Below, in pieces: positions 23,091 to 35,789 of a stretch of DNA of 64,000 nucleotides (position 1 is its first letter; the number at the start of each line of letters is the position of its first letter). The notes beneath the pieces are model-generated. The model made no database searches, was not told where the DNA came from, and saw only the letters and a list, made by a program, of their open reading frames with translations. The position numbers and the translations under genes are program-made. Origin of the DNA: Rhizophagus irregularis (taxonomy: Eukaryota; Glomeromycota; Glomeromycetes; Glomerales; Glomeraceae); assembly GCF_026210795.1 (NCBI RefSeq), contig NC_089437.1, forward strand, positions 5,084,001 to 5,148,000, in the 5' to 3' direction.

Positions 23091-23327
23091 GAAAGAGGAA
23101 CAAAAAAATGAATTTTAACAAAATTGATAAATTTTGTGCGATCAAATTCAAAATAATTTTGTGTTTCATGGATAAAAATTCTTTTATTTGTTTAACAGTT
23201 ATCAGCCAAATGAGAAAAACTCAAATTAATAAATTTTATATACAAATTAATCGCAAAAACATAAAATTCACCAGTCCTGCCACACCAATAAAAAAAATAT
23301 CTTACGCATACAATAAAATTCACCTTA

Positions 23328-24505
23328 TTATACATCATCATCTTCATCTTCAGTTTCATTTCCACTTTCTTCTTCCTCATAGCTATTATCTTCAAAATCG
23401 GAATATCTTATGCCCGTTTGACTGTTGATTTTTTTATTTAAAGAATAATATGATTAGCCATGAAATGATATTTTATTAAATGCTACTACAAAATTACAAA
23501 CTTACTAAAAATTTTTTAACTTTTTGTTTCATGATATTCTTTTTACACCTTATTTCGTCATGATTTGGGTTTAAAATTGTTGAGCAGATCGCAAAAACAT
23601 ACTGTATGCAAGTTCTGCATTAGAATGGTCATTTTGGAGGGCTCTGTCAATAACGCTTGCTAAAACAATCGAAGAATTTTTGTCCTTGGGATTCATTTTT
23701 TTGAACAGGCCTTCAAAACAATCTTTAACTTCAGGTTTTCTCTCCCACTTTGCTACTTCAGACGGCCCGGCATTTGTGTTTATAGGTGGTAAATGGGATC
23801 CGAATATAGAAAAAATAGCCTCCCTTGATTTCGAGGACAATGTTCCTCTTACGGACCGTACTTGTTTTGTTAACTTTACAAAGAAAGTTAATACTTAATA
23901 TTTTATTTTATTTTATTAAACATTTTGTTATCGAATAAGGACTTACTTGTTTATGTATATTCTCGTTGTAATACGTGATCCAATCGTCTTCAGTAAAATT
24001 AGAGAAAAAACTCGCATGGTTCAGTACTAAATATCCTTCAATCAAAATAATTAGAACGTAAATAAATAATAAAATTAAATATTTCAAAGATATTCCTACC
24101 ACTATGAATGATTCTTTAACGCTTGATGACAAATTTATTTTATCAGAAAGTAAATTTTTTAATTCGGATTTAAACTCGTGTATTTCTTTACTTAAAGTAT
24201 CAATTTTATTTTCAATCTTTGTTAATCGATCTACCATAATTACAATAAATATTAATTACAAGATAATTTTATTAATTTCTTAAATATTTGCGAATACCTT
24301 TAATTTTTGAATTTACAGGAAGCCATCTCTTAGTCTGAAGAACGTTAACTTCGTCATTGATGGTTTCGCTGGTGTTGATGTTGGTTTTACTGTTGTTGTT
24401 TCTGCTTCAGCTTCGGCTTCTATCACTGCGCTTGTGATTCCCTTCGATTAGCAATTCCTCAATTTTCTTACGAGAGGATTCTCTCAATTTATTTCCTGAT
24501 TCCAT
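23328..24505 (-). pseudogene. triplicated unknown gene, copy 1 (broken)
   Basis: Homologous to the intact genes at 25995-27267 and 28861-30177. I see four separate lesions: (1) CGA to TGA in exon 1 at 24407-24409, within the Arg/Ser-rich segment; (2) loss of the intron 2 acceptor and the first half of exon 3, so exon 2 intron sequence runs directly into EGYLVLNHASFFSNF; (3) a 5-nt insertion in exon 4 after AELAY, which shifts the frame; (4) the exon 5 acceptor AG changed to AT near 23437. The start codon at 24505, the exon 1 donor and the acidic tail are still recognisable. It is the copy farthest downstream on the coding strand. Confidence 0.85.
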
Positions 24506-24589
24506 AATGATACTTTTGAAAAATGGGATTTCTTACAATTTAAGAAAAAAAAAATATTTCTGAAGAAAAAAATTGACCATTATTTATGA

Positions 24590-25340
24590 AAAAAAAAAAA
24601 ACTCTTTAAACCAAATCAAGCAATTTTTCGTACCAGTCATTAACAGAAACTTTCGAATACTCAATAATTACATCATGCAAATTTTCGTACCAGTCATTAA
24701 GCAGAACCGCAGAAACTTTCTTAGTAATAATTATATCAGTCGAGGAAATAAAAACAAATGCGCGTGAACATAAGGATAAATCGCATAATTACTCATTATT
24801 CTAAATTAACCAAGCAAAAAAACTTTCTTAGTAATAATTATGTCAGTTGAGGAAATAAAAACACGCACGTGAACATAAGGATAATTTCGATTACTTACTC
24901 ATTATTCTAAACTAGGCGTACCAGTTATTAAAGCAGTAACCGCAGAAACCTTTGAATATTCAATAATTATATCACTTTATATGGAAATAAATAATTACGC
25001 GTGAACATGAGTTTTTTCCTTGTTATTATTATGGATAGAACCGCATGATTTCGATACTTACTCATTATACTAAACCAAGCAATTTTTCGTACAAGTCATT
25101 AAAGTAGAATCCGCAGGAACCTTGAACCTTCGAATATTTAATAATTATATCATTGTTATATCATATATGGAAATAAAATATAAACACGTGAACATGAGTT
25201 TTATTATTATGGATAGAAATTCGCATGATTTCGATACTTACTCATTATACTAAACCAAGCAATTTTTCGTACAAGTCATTAAAGTAGAATTCGCAGGAAC
25301 TGCAGAAACCTTCGCATACTTAGTAGTAATAATTATATCA
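24590..25340. repeat. minisatellite upstream of gene copy 1
   Basis: Imperfect units of about 110-160 bp share TTTTTCGTACCAGTCATTAA, GCAGAAAC, AGTAATAATTATGTCAG and TTACTCATTATTCTAAACC. The minus strand repeatedly reads NDWYEK/N in one frame. The same array type precedes copies 2 and 3. Confidence 0.75.
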
Positions 25341-25994
25341 GTCGTATCTTACATGGAAACAAATAAACATTAAAGTTTTTCTTTGCACGATAAAAAATTT
25401 GTATAATTTCGAACATAAGCATGCATACACAGAATAAAAAATCTAATGATACCACTCCTGAGTGAAATAAAATTCAAACTCATTATATATTAGTCAGGGT
25501 TGTTTGATCAGCATTTTTGATATTAGTTGGTGTGACCGATCAGACAATGAACTCCAGTCTAACCAATAAAAAATAGAACAATTTACGAATCAATTGTAAC
25601 TATGAATTTTAACAAAATTACGATCAAATTCAAAATAATTTTTTGTGTTTCATGTATAAAAATTCTTTTATTTGTTTAACAGTTATCAGCCAAATGAGAA
25701 AACTCAAATTAATAAAATTTTATATACAAATTAATCGCAAAAACGTAAAATTTATTGATTTGTTTTTTGAAGGAGATGCTCTTTTAAATGATTATCAAAT
25801 AAATGTAATTTATAAAATTTAGAAGAGTGGGGGCATTTTTTTTTTGAAATTGTACATATCAATTACTAATTCGTAATATTTGTTATATTATTAATATATT
25901 CACCAGTCCTACCAAACCAATAAAAAAAAATAATAAATTTATTAAAACAAATAAACATATATATAATTATCTTATGCATATAAAATTCACCTTA

Positions 25995-27267
25995 TTATAC
26001 ATCATCTTCTTCATCATCTTCAGTTTCATTTCCACCTTCTTCTTCCTCATAGTTATTATCTTCAAAATCGGAATATTTTATGGCCGTTTGATTATTGATT
26101 TTTTTCTTTAAAAAATAATATGATTGATTAGCCATGAAACGATATTTTATTAAATACTACTACAAAATTACAAACTTACTAAAAATTTTTTAACTTTTTG
26201 TTTCATGATATTCTTTTTCAACATTATTTCGTCATGATGTGGGTTCAAAATTGTTGAGCAGGTCGCAAGAACATATGCAAGTTCTGCATTAGAATTGCCA
26301 CCTTGGAGGACTCTGTCAATAACGCTTGCTAAAACAATCGACGAATTTTTGTCTTTGGGATTCATTTTTTTGAACAGGCCTTCAAAACAATCTTTAACTT
26401 CGGATTTTCTCTTCCATTTTGCTATTTCAGACGGCCCGGCATTTGTGTTTATAGATGGTAAACGGGATCCGAATATAGAAAAAATAGCCTCCATTGATTT
26501 CGAGGACAATGTTCTTCTTATGGACCGTACTTGTTTTGTTAACTTTACGAAGAAAGTTAATACTTAATATTTTATTTTATTTTATTAAACATTTTGTTAT
26601 CGAATAAGGACTTACTTGTTTATGTATATTCTCGTTATAATACGCGTTCCAATCATCTTCAGTAAAATTAGAGAAAAAACTCGCATGGTTTAGTATTAAA
26701 TATCCTTCAACCGCTCCATAACATTCATCTTTTGTTGGGTAAATTGATACTTTTATTAATAATTTCGAAACATTTTTCACAACATCCTAAAATTAGTCAA
26801 AATTCAAAATAATTAGAATGTAAATAAATAATAAAACTAAATATTTCAAAGATATTCCTACCGCTATAAATGATTTTTTAACACTTGATGACAAATTTAT
26901 TTTATCAGAAAGTAAAGTTTTTAACTCGGATTTAAACTCGTGTATTTCTTTACTTAAAGTATCGATTTTATTTTCAATCTTTGTTAATCGATCTACCATA
27001 ATTACAATAAATATTAATTACAAGATAATTTTATTAATTTCTTAAATATTTGCAAATACCTTCAATTTTTGAATTTGCAGGAAGCCATCTCTTAGTTTGA
27101 AGAACGCTAACTTCGTCATTAATGGTTTCGTTGGTGTTGATGTTGGTTTTACTGCTGTTGTTTCTGCTTCGGCTTTGACTTCTATCACTGCGCTTATGAT
27201 TCCCTTCGATTAGCAATTCCTCAATTTTCTTACGAGAGGACTCTCTCAATTTATTTCCTGATTCCAT
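25995..27267 (-). CDS. triplicated 5-exon gene of unknown function, copy 2 (intact)
   Basis: Exons on the minus strand: 27060-27267, 26862-26992, 26616-26786, 26180-26542 and 25995-26105. All introns are GT-AG and all phases agree, giving 327 residues. Residues about 27-45 are basic and Arg/Ser-rich (KRSDRSQSRSRNNSSK). Exon 2 is a coiled coil (RLTKIENKIDTLSKEIHEF). Exons 3-4 form the best conserved part (GYLILNHASFFSNFTEDDW, then INTNAGPSEIAKWKRKSEV and KDCFEGLFKKMNPKDKN). Exon 5 is a short acidic tail (NYEEEEGGNETEDDEEDDV). No signal peptide or membrane segment. The basic region, coiled coil and acidic tail suggest a nuclear or nucleic-acid-associated protein, but I recognise no characterised domain and assign no function. 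Similar uncharacterised proteins may be common in Rhizophagus (from memory, untested). Confidence 0.82.
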
Positions 27268-27349
27268 AATGATACTTTTGAAAAAGTGGGATTTCTTACA
27301 ATTTAAGAAAAAAAAATATTTCTGAAGGAAAAAAATTGACCATTATTTA

Positions 27350-28230
27350 TGAAAAAAAAAAACTCTTTAAACCCAAATCAAGCAATTTTTCGTACCAGTC
27401 ATTAACAGAAACTTTCGAATATTCAATAATTACATCATGCAAATTTTCGTACCAGTCATTAAGCAGAACCGCAGAAACTCTCTTAGTAATAATTATGTCA
27501 GTTGAGGAAATAAAAACATATACACATGAACATAAGGATAAATTCGCATAATTACTCATTATTCTAAACCAGGAAAAGAAACTTTCTTAGTAATAATTAT
27601 GTCAGACGAGGAAATAAAAACAAATGCATGTGAACATAAGGATAAATCGCATAATTACTCATTATTCTAAACCAGGAAATTTTTTCGTACAATTTGCATA
27701 ATTACTCATTATTCTAAACCAAGCAAAGAAACTTTCTTAGTAATAATTATGTCAGTTGAGGAAATAAAAACAAATGCACGTGAACATAAGGATAAATTCA
27801 CATAATTTCGATTACTTACTCATTATTCTAAACCAGGTAATTTTTTCGTACCAGTCATTAAAGTAGAACCGCAGAAACTTTCTTAGTAATAATTATGTCA
27901 GTTGAGGAAATAAAAACACGCACGTGAACATAAGGATAATTTCGATTACTTACTCATTATTCTAAACCAGGCGTACCAGTCGTTAAAGCAGTAACCGCAG
28001 AAACCTTCGAATATTCAATAATTATATCACTTTATATGGAAATAAATAATTACGCGTGAACATGAGTTTTTTCCTTGTTATTATTATGGATAGAACCGCA
28101 TGATTTCGATACTTACTCATTATACTAAACCAAGCAATTTTTCGTACAAGTCATTAAAGTAGAATTCGCAGGAACTGCAGAAACTTTCGCATACTTAGTA
28201 GTAATAATTATGTCAGTCGTATCTTACATG
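27350..28230. repeat. minisatellite upstream of gene copy 2
   Basis: Same unit family as 24590-25340. The gene-proximal end (27347-27559, minus strand) is an uninterrupted frame with two NDWYE repeats (VSAVLLNDWYENLHDV and VSVNDWYEKLLDL), ending about 80 bp before the gene's ATG. Further out, units end with the donor-like ATGAGTAAGT on the minus strand. Confidence 0.75.
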
Positions 28231-28860
28231 GAAACAATAAAAATTAAAGTTTTTCTTTGTACGATAAAAAATTTATATAATTTCGAAAACATAAGCATGC
28301 ATACACATTATAAAAAATCTAATGATACACTCCTGAGTGAAATAAAATTCCAACTCATTATATATTAGTCAGGGTTGTTTGATCAGCATTTTTTGATCAC
28401 GAATTTATTAGTTGGTGTGACTGATCAGACAATGAACTCCAGTCTAACCAATAAAAAATAGAACAATTTTACACATTCAATTGTAACTATGAATTTTAAC
28501 AAAATTGCGATCAAATTCAAAATAATTTTTTGTGTTTCATGTATAAAAATTCTTTTATTGTTTAACAGTTATCAGCCAAATGAGAAAAACTCATATTAAT
28601 AAAATTATATATATAAATTAATCGCAAAAACGTAAAATTTATTGATTTGTTTTTGTTTTTTGAAGAGAGATGCTCTTTTAAATGATTATCAAATAAATTT
28701 AATTTATAAAATTTAGAGGAGTGGGGGTATTTTTTTTTTTGAAATTGTACATATCAATTACTAATTCGTAATATTATATATATTATTAATATATTCACCA
28801 GTCCTGCCAAACCAATAAAAAAAATAATAAATTTATTAAAACAAATAAACATATATATAA

Positions 28861-30177
28861 TTATCTTATGCATATAATAAAATTCACCTTATTATACATC
28901 ATCACATCATCATCTTCATCATCTTCAGTTTCATTTCCACTTTCTTCTTCCTCATAGCTATTATCTTCAAAATCAGAATAATTTATGCCCGTTTGATTAT
29001 TGATTTTTTTCTTTAAAGAATAATATGATTGATTAGCCATGAAATGATATTTTATTAAATACTACTACAAAATTACAAACTTACTAAAAATTTTTTAACT
29101 TTTTGTTTCATGATATTCTTTTTCAACATTATTTCGTCATGATTTGGGTTCAAAATTGTTGAGCAGATCGCAAGAACATATGCGATTTCTGCATTAGAAT
29201 GGTCATTTTGGAGGACTCTGTCAATAACGCTCACTAAAACAATCGAAGAATTTTTGTCCTTGGGATTCATCTTTGTAAACAGGCTTTCATAACAACTTTT
29301 AACCTCGGGTTTTCTTTTCCATTTTGCAATTTCAGACGGCCCAGCATTTGTGTTTATAGGTGGTAAACGGGATCCGAATATAGAAAAAATAGCCTCCCTT
29401 GATTTCGAGGACAATGTTCCTCTTACGGACCGTATTTGTTTTGTTAACTACGAAGAAAGTTAATACTTAATATTTTATTTTATTTTATTAAACATTTTGT
29501 TACTATCGAATAAGGACTTACTTGTTTATGTATATTCTCGTTGTAAAACGAGATCCAATCGTCTTCAGTAAAATTAGAGAAAAAACTCACATGGTTCAGT
29601 GATAAATATCCTTCAACCGCTCCACAACATTTATCTTTTGTTGGGTAAATCGATACTTTTATTAATAATTTCGAAACATTTTTCACAACATCCTAAAATT
29701 AGTCGAAATTCAAAATAATTAGAATGTAAATAAATAATAAAACTAAATATTTAAAAGATATTCTTACCGCTATGAATGATTCTTTAACGCTTGATGTCAA
29801 ATTTATTTTATCAGAAAGTAAAGTTTTTAACTCGGATTTAAACTCTTGTATTTCTTTACTTAAAGTATCGATTTTATTTTCAATCTTTGTTAATCGATCT
29901 ACCATAATTACAATAAATATTAATTAATTACAAGATAATTTTATTAATTTCTTAAATATTTGCGAATACCTTCAATTTTTGAATTTACAGGAAGCCATCT
30001 CTTAGTCTGAGTAACATAAATTTCATCATTGATGGTTTCGTTGGTGTTGATGTTGGTTTTACTGCTGTTGCTTCTGCTTCTGCTTCGGCCTCTATCATTG
30101 CGCTTATGATTCCCTTCGATTAGCAATTCCTCAATTTTCTTACGAGAGGATTCTCTCAATTTATTTCCTGATTCCAT
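28861..30177 (-). CDS. triplicated 5-exon gene of unknown function, copy 3 (intact)
   Basis: Exons on the minus strand: 29970-30177, 29768-29898, 29522-29692, 29085-29447 and 28861-29010. The first four have exactly the same lengths as in copy 2 (208, 131, 171 and 363 nt) and all phases agree, giving 340 residues. Exon 5 is longer than in copy 2 because a small indel in the acidic repeat shifts the stop, adding a tail after EDDDV. Replacements relative to copy 2 are scattered (SCYESLFTKMN for DCFEGLFKKMN, GINYSDF for AIKYSDF), and the frame is kept throughout, which suggests coding constraint. Function unknown, as for copy 2. Start chosen at the ATG at 30177, conserved in all three copies. 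Confidence 0.82.
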
Positions 30178-30289
30178 AATGATACTTTTGAAAAATGGGA
30201 TTTCTTACAATTTAAGAAAAAAAGAAATATTTCTGAAGAAAAAAAATTGGTCCTTATTTATGAAAAAAAAAACTCTTTGACCCCAAATT

Positions 30290-31780
30290 AAGCAATTTTT
30301 CGTACCAGTCATTAACAGAAACTTTCGAATACTCAATAATTACATCATGCAAATTTTCATACCAGTCATTAAGCAGAACCGCAGAAACTCTCTTAGTAAT
30401 AATTATGTCAGTTGAGGAAATAAAAACATATACACATGAACATAAGGATAAATTCGCATAATTACTCATTATTTTAAAAGGACCCCGAGCAATATATGTA
30501 TAGGTAACAATATCATTTGCTTAGTCACATGCTATTTTAGCCACAGTTAGAGGTTAGATTTGCGTAAAATTAATGATATTTTTTGCCAATGTCATATTTT
30601 TCATTTGCTTATTTTCACAGAATTTTTGAAAAGTCATATATTACAATTGCTTATTTTTTGAGTAAATTTGGTATTATTTAATAATGTATTATATAACATT
30701 TAACTATATAAGCGATGGTATTATACTAATATGCAAAAGTTAATAGGAGATGAAAAAAATTTTAAGACGGATATTTTAGCTAAAATGATATTACTATTGA
30801 AAAAAGTGAAATTGTAAATCATAAATGCGAGAAAATTTGATCAAATAATTTTTGTAAAATATAATATTATAAAGTCATATGGTTAGATTGCTTATTTTTG
30901 GGCAATTTGTGAAGTCACATGTTGAGTTTGCTTATTTATCTTAATAAAAACCTTGCGTAGAGCTATTATAAAAATTTTGACCTTTCTTGTTACCTATATA
31001 TATATTGCTCGGGGTCCTATTCTAAACCAGGAAAAGAAACTTTCTTAGTAATAATTATGTCAGTCGAGGAAATAAAAACACATGCACGTGAACATAGGCA
31101 TAATTACTCATTATTCTAAACCAGGCAAATAAACTTTCTTAGTAATAATTATGTCAGTTGAGGAAATAAAACCAAATGCATGTGAACATAAGGATAAATT
31201 CACATAATTTCGATTACTTACTCATTATTCTAAACCAGGTAATTTTTTCGTACCAGTCATTAAAGTAGAACCGCAGAAACTTTCTTAGTAATAATTATGT
31301 CAGTTGAGGAAATAAAAACACGCACGTGAACATAAGGATAATTTCGATTACTTACTCATTATTCTAAAACCAGGCGTACCAGTCATTAAAGCAGTAACCG
31401 CAAAAACCTTCGAATATTTGATAATTATATCACTTTATATGGAACATGAGTTTTTTCCTTGTTATTATTATGGATAGAACCGCATGATTTCGATACTTAC
31501 TCATTATACTAAACCAAGCAATTTTTCGACAAGTCATTAAAGTAGAATCCGCAGGAACCTTGAACCTTCGAATATTTAATAATTATATCATTGTTATATC
31601 ATATATGGAAATAAAACATAAACACGTGAACATGAGTTTTATTATTATAGATAGAAATTCGCATGATTTCGATACTTACTCATTATACTAAACCAAGCAA
31701 TTTTTTGTACAAGTCATTAAAGTAGAATTCGCAGGAACTGCAGAAACCTTCGCATACTTAGTAGTAATAATTATGTCAGT
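30290..31780. repeat. minisatellite upstream of gene copy 3
   Basis: Same family as the arrays upstream of copies 1 and 2. It also retains a minus-strand frame with NDWYE repeats next to the gene (30254-30469). Interrupted by the TIR element at 30479-31018. Confidence 0.75.
30479..31018. mobile_element. 540-bp TIR element, AGGACCCCG family, 8-bp duplication
   Basis: Begins AGGACCCCGAGCAATATATG and ends ATATTGCTCGGGGTCCT, inverted repeats of about 28 bp (outer part AGGACCCCGAGCAATATAT). Flanks ATTTTAAA (30471-30478) and ATTCTAAA (31019-31026) match at 7 of 8. The neighbouring minisatellite units show the uninterrupted sequence CATTATTCTAAACCAGG, confirming the insertion. No coding capacity. 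Related to 42291-44066. Confidence 0.9.
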
Positions 31781-32161
31781 CGTATCTTACATGGAAACAA
31801 TAAACATTAAAGTTTTTCTTTGTACGATAAAAAATTTATATAATTTCGAAAACATAAGCATGCATACACATTATAAAAAATCTAATGATACCACTCCTGA
31901 GTGAAATAAAATTCAAACTCATTATATATTAGTCAGGGTTGTTTGATCAGCATTTTTTGATCACGAATTTATTAGTTGGTATAACCGATCAGACATGAAC
32001 AGTCTAACCAATAAAAATGGAACAATTTACGCATTCAACCGTAACTTTACGGAAATCCATAAAACTTACCTTATTAAAAAAGGAAAAGTAATAGTCATAT
32101 TTTAGATCAGTAACGTTATACAAGATATTAGTATCGCTGTCGTTAAATATAATAAACTTTA

Positions 32162-35100
32162 TTAAAATATGTATTTATTTACAAAATATTCATTTGTTTT
32201 ATTAAACCGGGGTACTATATGTACAATATCTTGTATTGCTTCTATATCAATAAAGTTATAGATTTCCGTAATTTCTAGTAAGGGACACCCATAAAGATGT
32301 GGTTGATTTTAAAATTTGAAGTCATACCACTGAATTAATGCGAGATTTAATGGAATATTTTGATTCTTAAGTTCTATTTTCGCTATTAATAAAACCTTAA
32401 TTTAAAAAATCATTTTTAAATTAGCAATATTATATAAATATGTAGTATCAAATCAATTAAAAAATTACCTGCCCGTAACAAATGCCTTGATCAGAAGCGT
32501 AATCAAATAATTCATCAGAATTCATACGAACAGACACATTACTATACCAAGGTCTGCCATAATAACTGTTAGTAGCACGCATTATTGCACCATTTTCTAT
32601 TATAACTGATCTGTATATTGTCACTTGGCTTTCATTTGCAATACTTTCGTGATCCATATACAGATTTAAACATTCCAAAAAATTGTCAAATCCAGATCTC
32701 ATTTTGTGGTCTATATTAGCCTGTTCTACAAAAAAATCATGGGCATCTTTTAATAGAAATTCGAAAAGTATTGCTGTAAATTTAAATATACGAGGGATAG
32801 TAGCCGAATTTGGTAATCGATGGGTTATATTTGTTATTGATTGTCACCGAATCTATAAAAATTAATTTTTTTTAGAAATTTAACATAGTATTGTGTATTT
32901 TATATAAATAATACTTGCTATTTTCATTATTTGAACTTCAATATTTTTTTTATTACTTAATCGGTAGGGATTCTTAACGTATTCTTTGTGAAGGCTTTCA
33001 TAAGTCTCCGTAGTGTATCCATTAACTGCACCAAATGATCGAATCGAATCAATTATATGATATGCCCACGAATGCAGTTTTGGTAATTTTAACTCTGAGG
33101 GGGACATACATTGGAGAATTTTTATGAACATTTGAGACCAATTGTTTATAGATTCCTGAAATTATAATTTTAAGTATTAGTGGACAGCGTTGTTTTATAA
33201 TAATTATGTAGTACATACCCTAAATTTGGCCAAATCACTTTCTTTGAAATTTTCATATCGACTAATTGCATACATTTCATTCCAAGCTTCGTAAAGTTTT
33301 GCCAGATCTTCATTCTTTACAAAATTTTCATCATCCTCATTATTTACAAACAAATTGTCCACTACAAAAACCATTACTTTCATCAGATTGCGATACTCAT
33401 TAGCTGTTAATCTGGCTATTGATTGTATGCCATTTGTAAAGATCTTCAAACCGGGAAATCTTGGTATTGCGGCTAATTGATGATCTACTTCATCAACTAA
33501 AGTTTTGCCACATTGCGCCCCTAAAAGTTTTTTCGTATAATCGATTTGATAATGAAAGAGGCCTAAATCGAGATGATGCATTCTATCAGGCACTGTGGCT
33601 TGATAGATATTTATATTACTTAATATAAATTAATAAAAATAAACTCATGTTAGTGTAATGCTTGTAATGCTTACGTGATTTGGCGAAATGGCTGGATGCC
33701 TAACAAATATTATGTAAACTTACGGCAGATTCCAAAAAAAATTAGATATATTTTCAATGCAAACGGAATTTCCCGAGTTTTGATTAAAATACTGCTGCAT
33801 ATTAACATAAGTTCGTGGTGTTATATCATCAATTTGTAAATTAAGATCAGCAAGATTGTCTCTTGTGACTAGACAAAAATGACAAGGATGTTTCGACATT
33901 GGTGATTTGTATGTAAGACAGTACGTTGCAGCTTCCGGCCAGTCAGATATTATAGCTGAAACTCTAGGATAAAACCAAATCATTTCGTTATTTAAAAATA
34001 GATCAATGCCATTTTTATTTAATTTTAATAAAGGGTCTAGTAACAATTCCAAAGATTTATGGAAGCATTCGCGAACAGCAATCTTAAATGTTTCAGACTT
34101 CCTTTCAGTAATATTATTAGATTTTAAGATCGGCAGATACGCTAATAATTGCTTTGCATCTTTCTTATTACGCCTCCAATTTTTAATATTACCAATAGAC
34201 AAGTAAATGGGATGGAGTTGACTTTTTCCTAGTGTGTCAACATTTGTAGCGTCAGAATATAATATTAAAGATAAAAGCCTGGCACCAGGTGGCAGGGATT
34301 TTTCCGCATTTTTCCACCATATCCCAGTATTTTGTTCGCTAAACTCCCTTTCACCGTTATGCTTTAAGTTTATATGAAGATTAGTAAATATCCTATAATA
34401 TTAAGTTGTATATTTCATACGAAAGTATAAAATAATTACCTCAACTTTCTCAAAAGTTAATGCAAAATTTTGTGATATGTCCGAAATTGACAAAATATTT
34501 TTTATACAGTTTATTAAAGACTGATGATAAAGAAAATACTCATTATTATTATAATTCATTATACTAGTTTTAGTATAATTTAAATTTGGTAGTTTCATAT
34601 TATCCATATATTTGCGGCCTTGTTCGATAGATCTTGGAAGAGGTGATTTATCTAAATTTGCATGTTTATTAAAGAATTTAATTATAGCATTTCCTATCGC
34701 ATTGTTAAGTTTATGTTTCGTAACTAATGCCATTAAATCACCATATGCTTCACTTGGGTAATTAACATTAATTTCTGGTTTGGATTCTTCTTCATTCAAT
34801 TCTGAATCAGAATCTTCCAAGATATTTTCAAAGACATTTTCATTTTCATCGTGGTCTATTTCTTCTATATTTTGATCAATTTCACCAACCTCTGAAATTG
34901 ACATCATACTTTGAAAACTCTGATTATTTATTTCCGAGTCTGTACTTTTATTATCAGAAAGATCTTTGCATGAATCTTCACAGACCATCTATAAAATTAA
35001 TTATGTTAAAAAAGAAATTCAAAAAATTTTATAATTTCCTATTTTCTTTACCTCGATATCATGATTATTAGTTTTATGTTCAAATTCTTCTAATTCTTCA

Positions 35101-35204
35101 CTATCGCTACTATCGTTATTAGGCGGAGTACAAAAATTCTTATGTTGAGTGTATGCAGACCTTGTGCTGAAGTACCTTGGACAAAAAGGGCATTTATATG
35201 ACAT
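32162..35204 (-). pseudogene. Plavaka-type (EnSpm/CACTA-related) transposase, multi-exon, probably decayed
   Basis: An N-terminal C2H2-type finger (YKCPFCPRYFSTRSAYTQH, exon 35052-35204) is followed by an acidic linker (exon 34440-34988). The transposase core has YSDATN, then QLHPIYLSIGNIKNWRRNK near 34170-34260, the zinc cluster HPCHFCLVTRDNLADL near 33860, MPDRMHHLDLGLFHYQID at 33540-33593 and NGYTTETYESLHKEY near 33000. A C-terminal segment with LALIQWYDFK lies near 32310-32340. This order is that of fungal Plavaka/KDZ-like transposases. Good GT-AG introns are seen (for example 33132-33203 and 34989-35051). However, phase does not carry across the joints at about 34440/34395 and 33720/33595, and an in-frame TAA follows YDFKF near 32310, so the copy is likely inactive. 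Terminal repeats were not found. Confidence 0.82.
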
Positions 35205-35786
35205 TTTTAAGAGTATTTTATTTACTTGAATTTAAACTTTACAAATTAATTAAAAAATTATTTGCTCATTTATGTCAATTTATAAACGTTTGCATAATGG
35301 TGTAGTTAGCCGAAAAATAATTAGCCACAACATGATCCGGCTCAGGCGTAGATCATTGTGAAAAGTTTACCTCTTTTTAAATTTTTCTACGAAAAGTGGC
35401 GTATTTTGATAATCATAAAGTGAGTTTCGGGCGAAGCTATATTTCAAATTTGAAACAAGCCTCGCCTAATATAAGCCAAAATCTTTAAAATCCTATTTTT
35501 GAAACTCTATAGATCAGATCATGTTAATGGAAACATAAGCCGGTTAATCAGATCTACAAAAATTGGTTTTCCCCTGATCGATTTTAATTTTATAATAAAC
35601 ATAAGCTATTATGGATATATAACCAACCCGATCAATCAAAAATTGTGTTCAATTGTAACTGTGATCTGGTTGGTTATACATTTTTTCGGTTAATAGTTGT
35701 GCATCAAAAGACCACAAGCATTTTTCTATATATTTATCAATTAATAAGCTTAGAAAAATTTCGTTATAATCATGCACAGCTTATTA
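35205..35786. other. intergenic DNA
   Basis: No gene supported; the plus-strand frame at 35499-35693 has no recognisable features. Several small inverted motifs (GATCAGATC..., GGTTGGTTATA) are present. Confidence 0.5.
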
Positions 35787-35789
35787 TTT

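Larger units (their letters stand above)
23090..25600. repeat. segmental tandem triplication, unit 1
   Basis: First of three head-to-tail copies of a segment that carries one 5-exon gene plus its upstream minisatellite. Each unit starts with sequence like GATCAAATTCAAAATAATTT and ends with GTTGTTTGATCAGCATTTTT and GATCAGACAATGAACTCCAG. Matching gene landmarks are 2.67-2.9 kb apart between neighbouring units. Confidence 0.85.
25601..28490. repeat. segmental tandem triplication, unit 2
   Basis: Middle copy of the segment, with the gene at 25995-27267 and its minisatellite at 27350-28230. Confidence 0.85.
28491..32040. repeat. segmental tandem triplication, unit 3 (carries a MITE insertion)
   Basis: Third copy of the segment, with the gene at 28861-30177. 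It is longer than unit 2 mainly because the 540-bp element at 30479-31018 is inserted in its minisatellite. Confidence 0.85.

Noticed and set aside
23057-23428. Plus-strand reading frame of 123 codons
   Set aside because: It is the antisense of the acidic last exon of gene copy 1; the H/F-rich stretch is the complement of the acidic codons.
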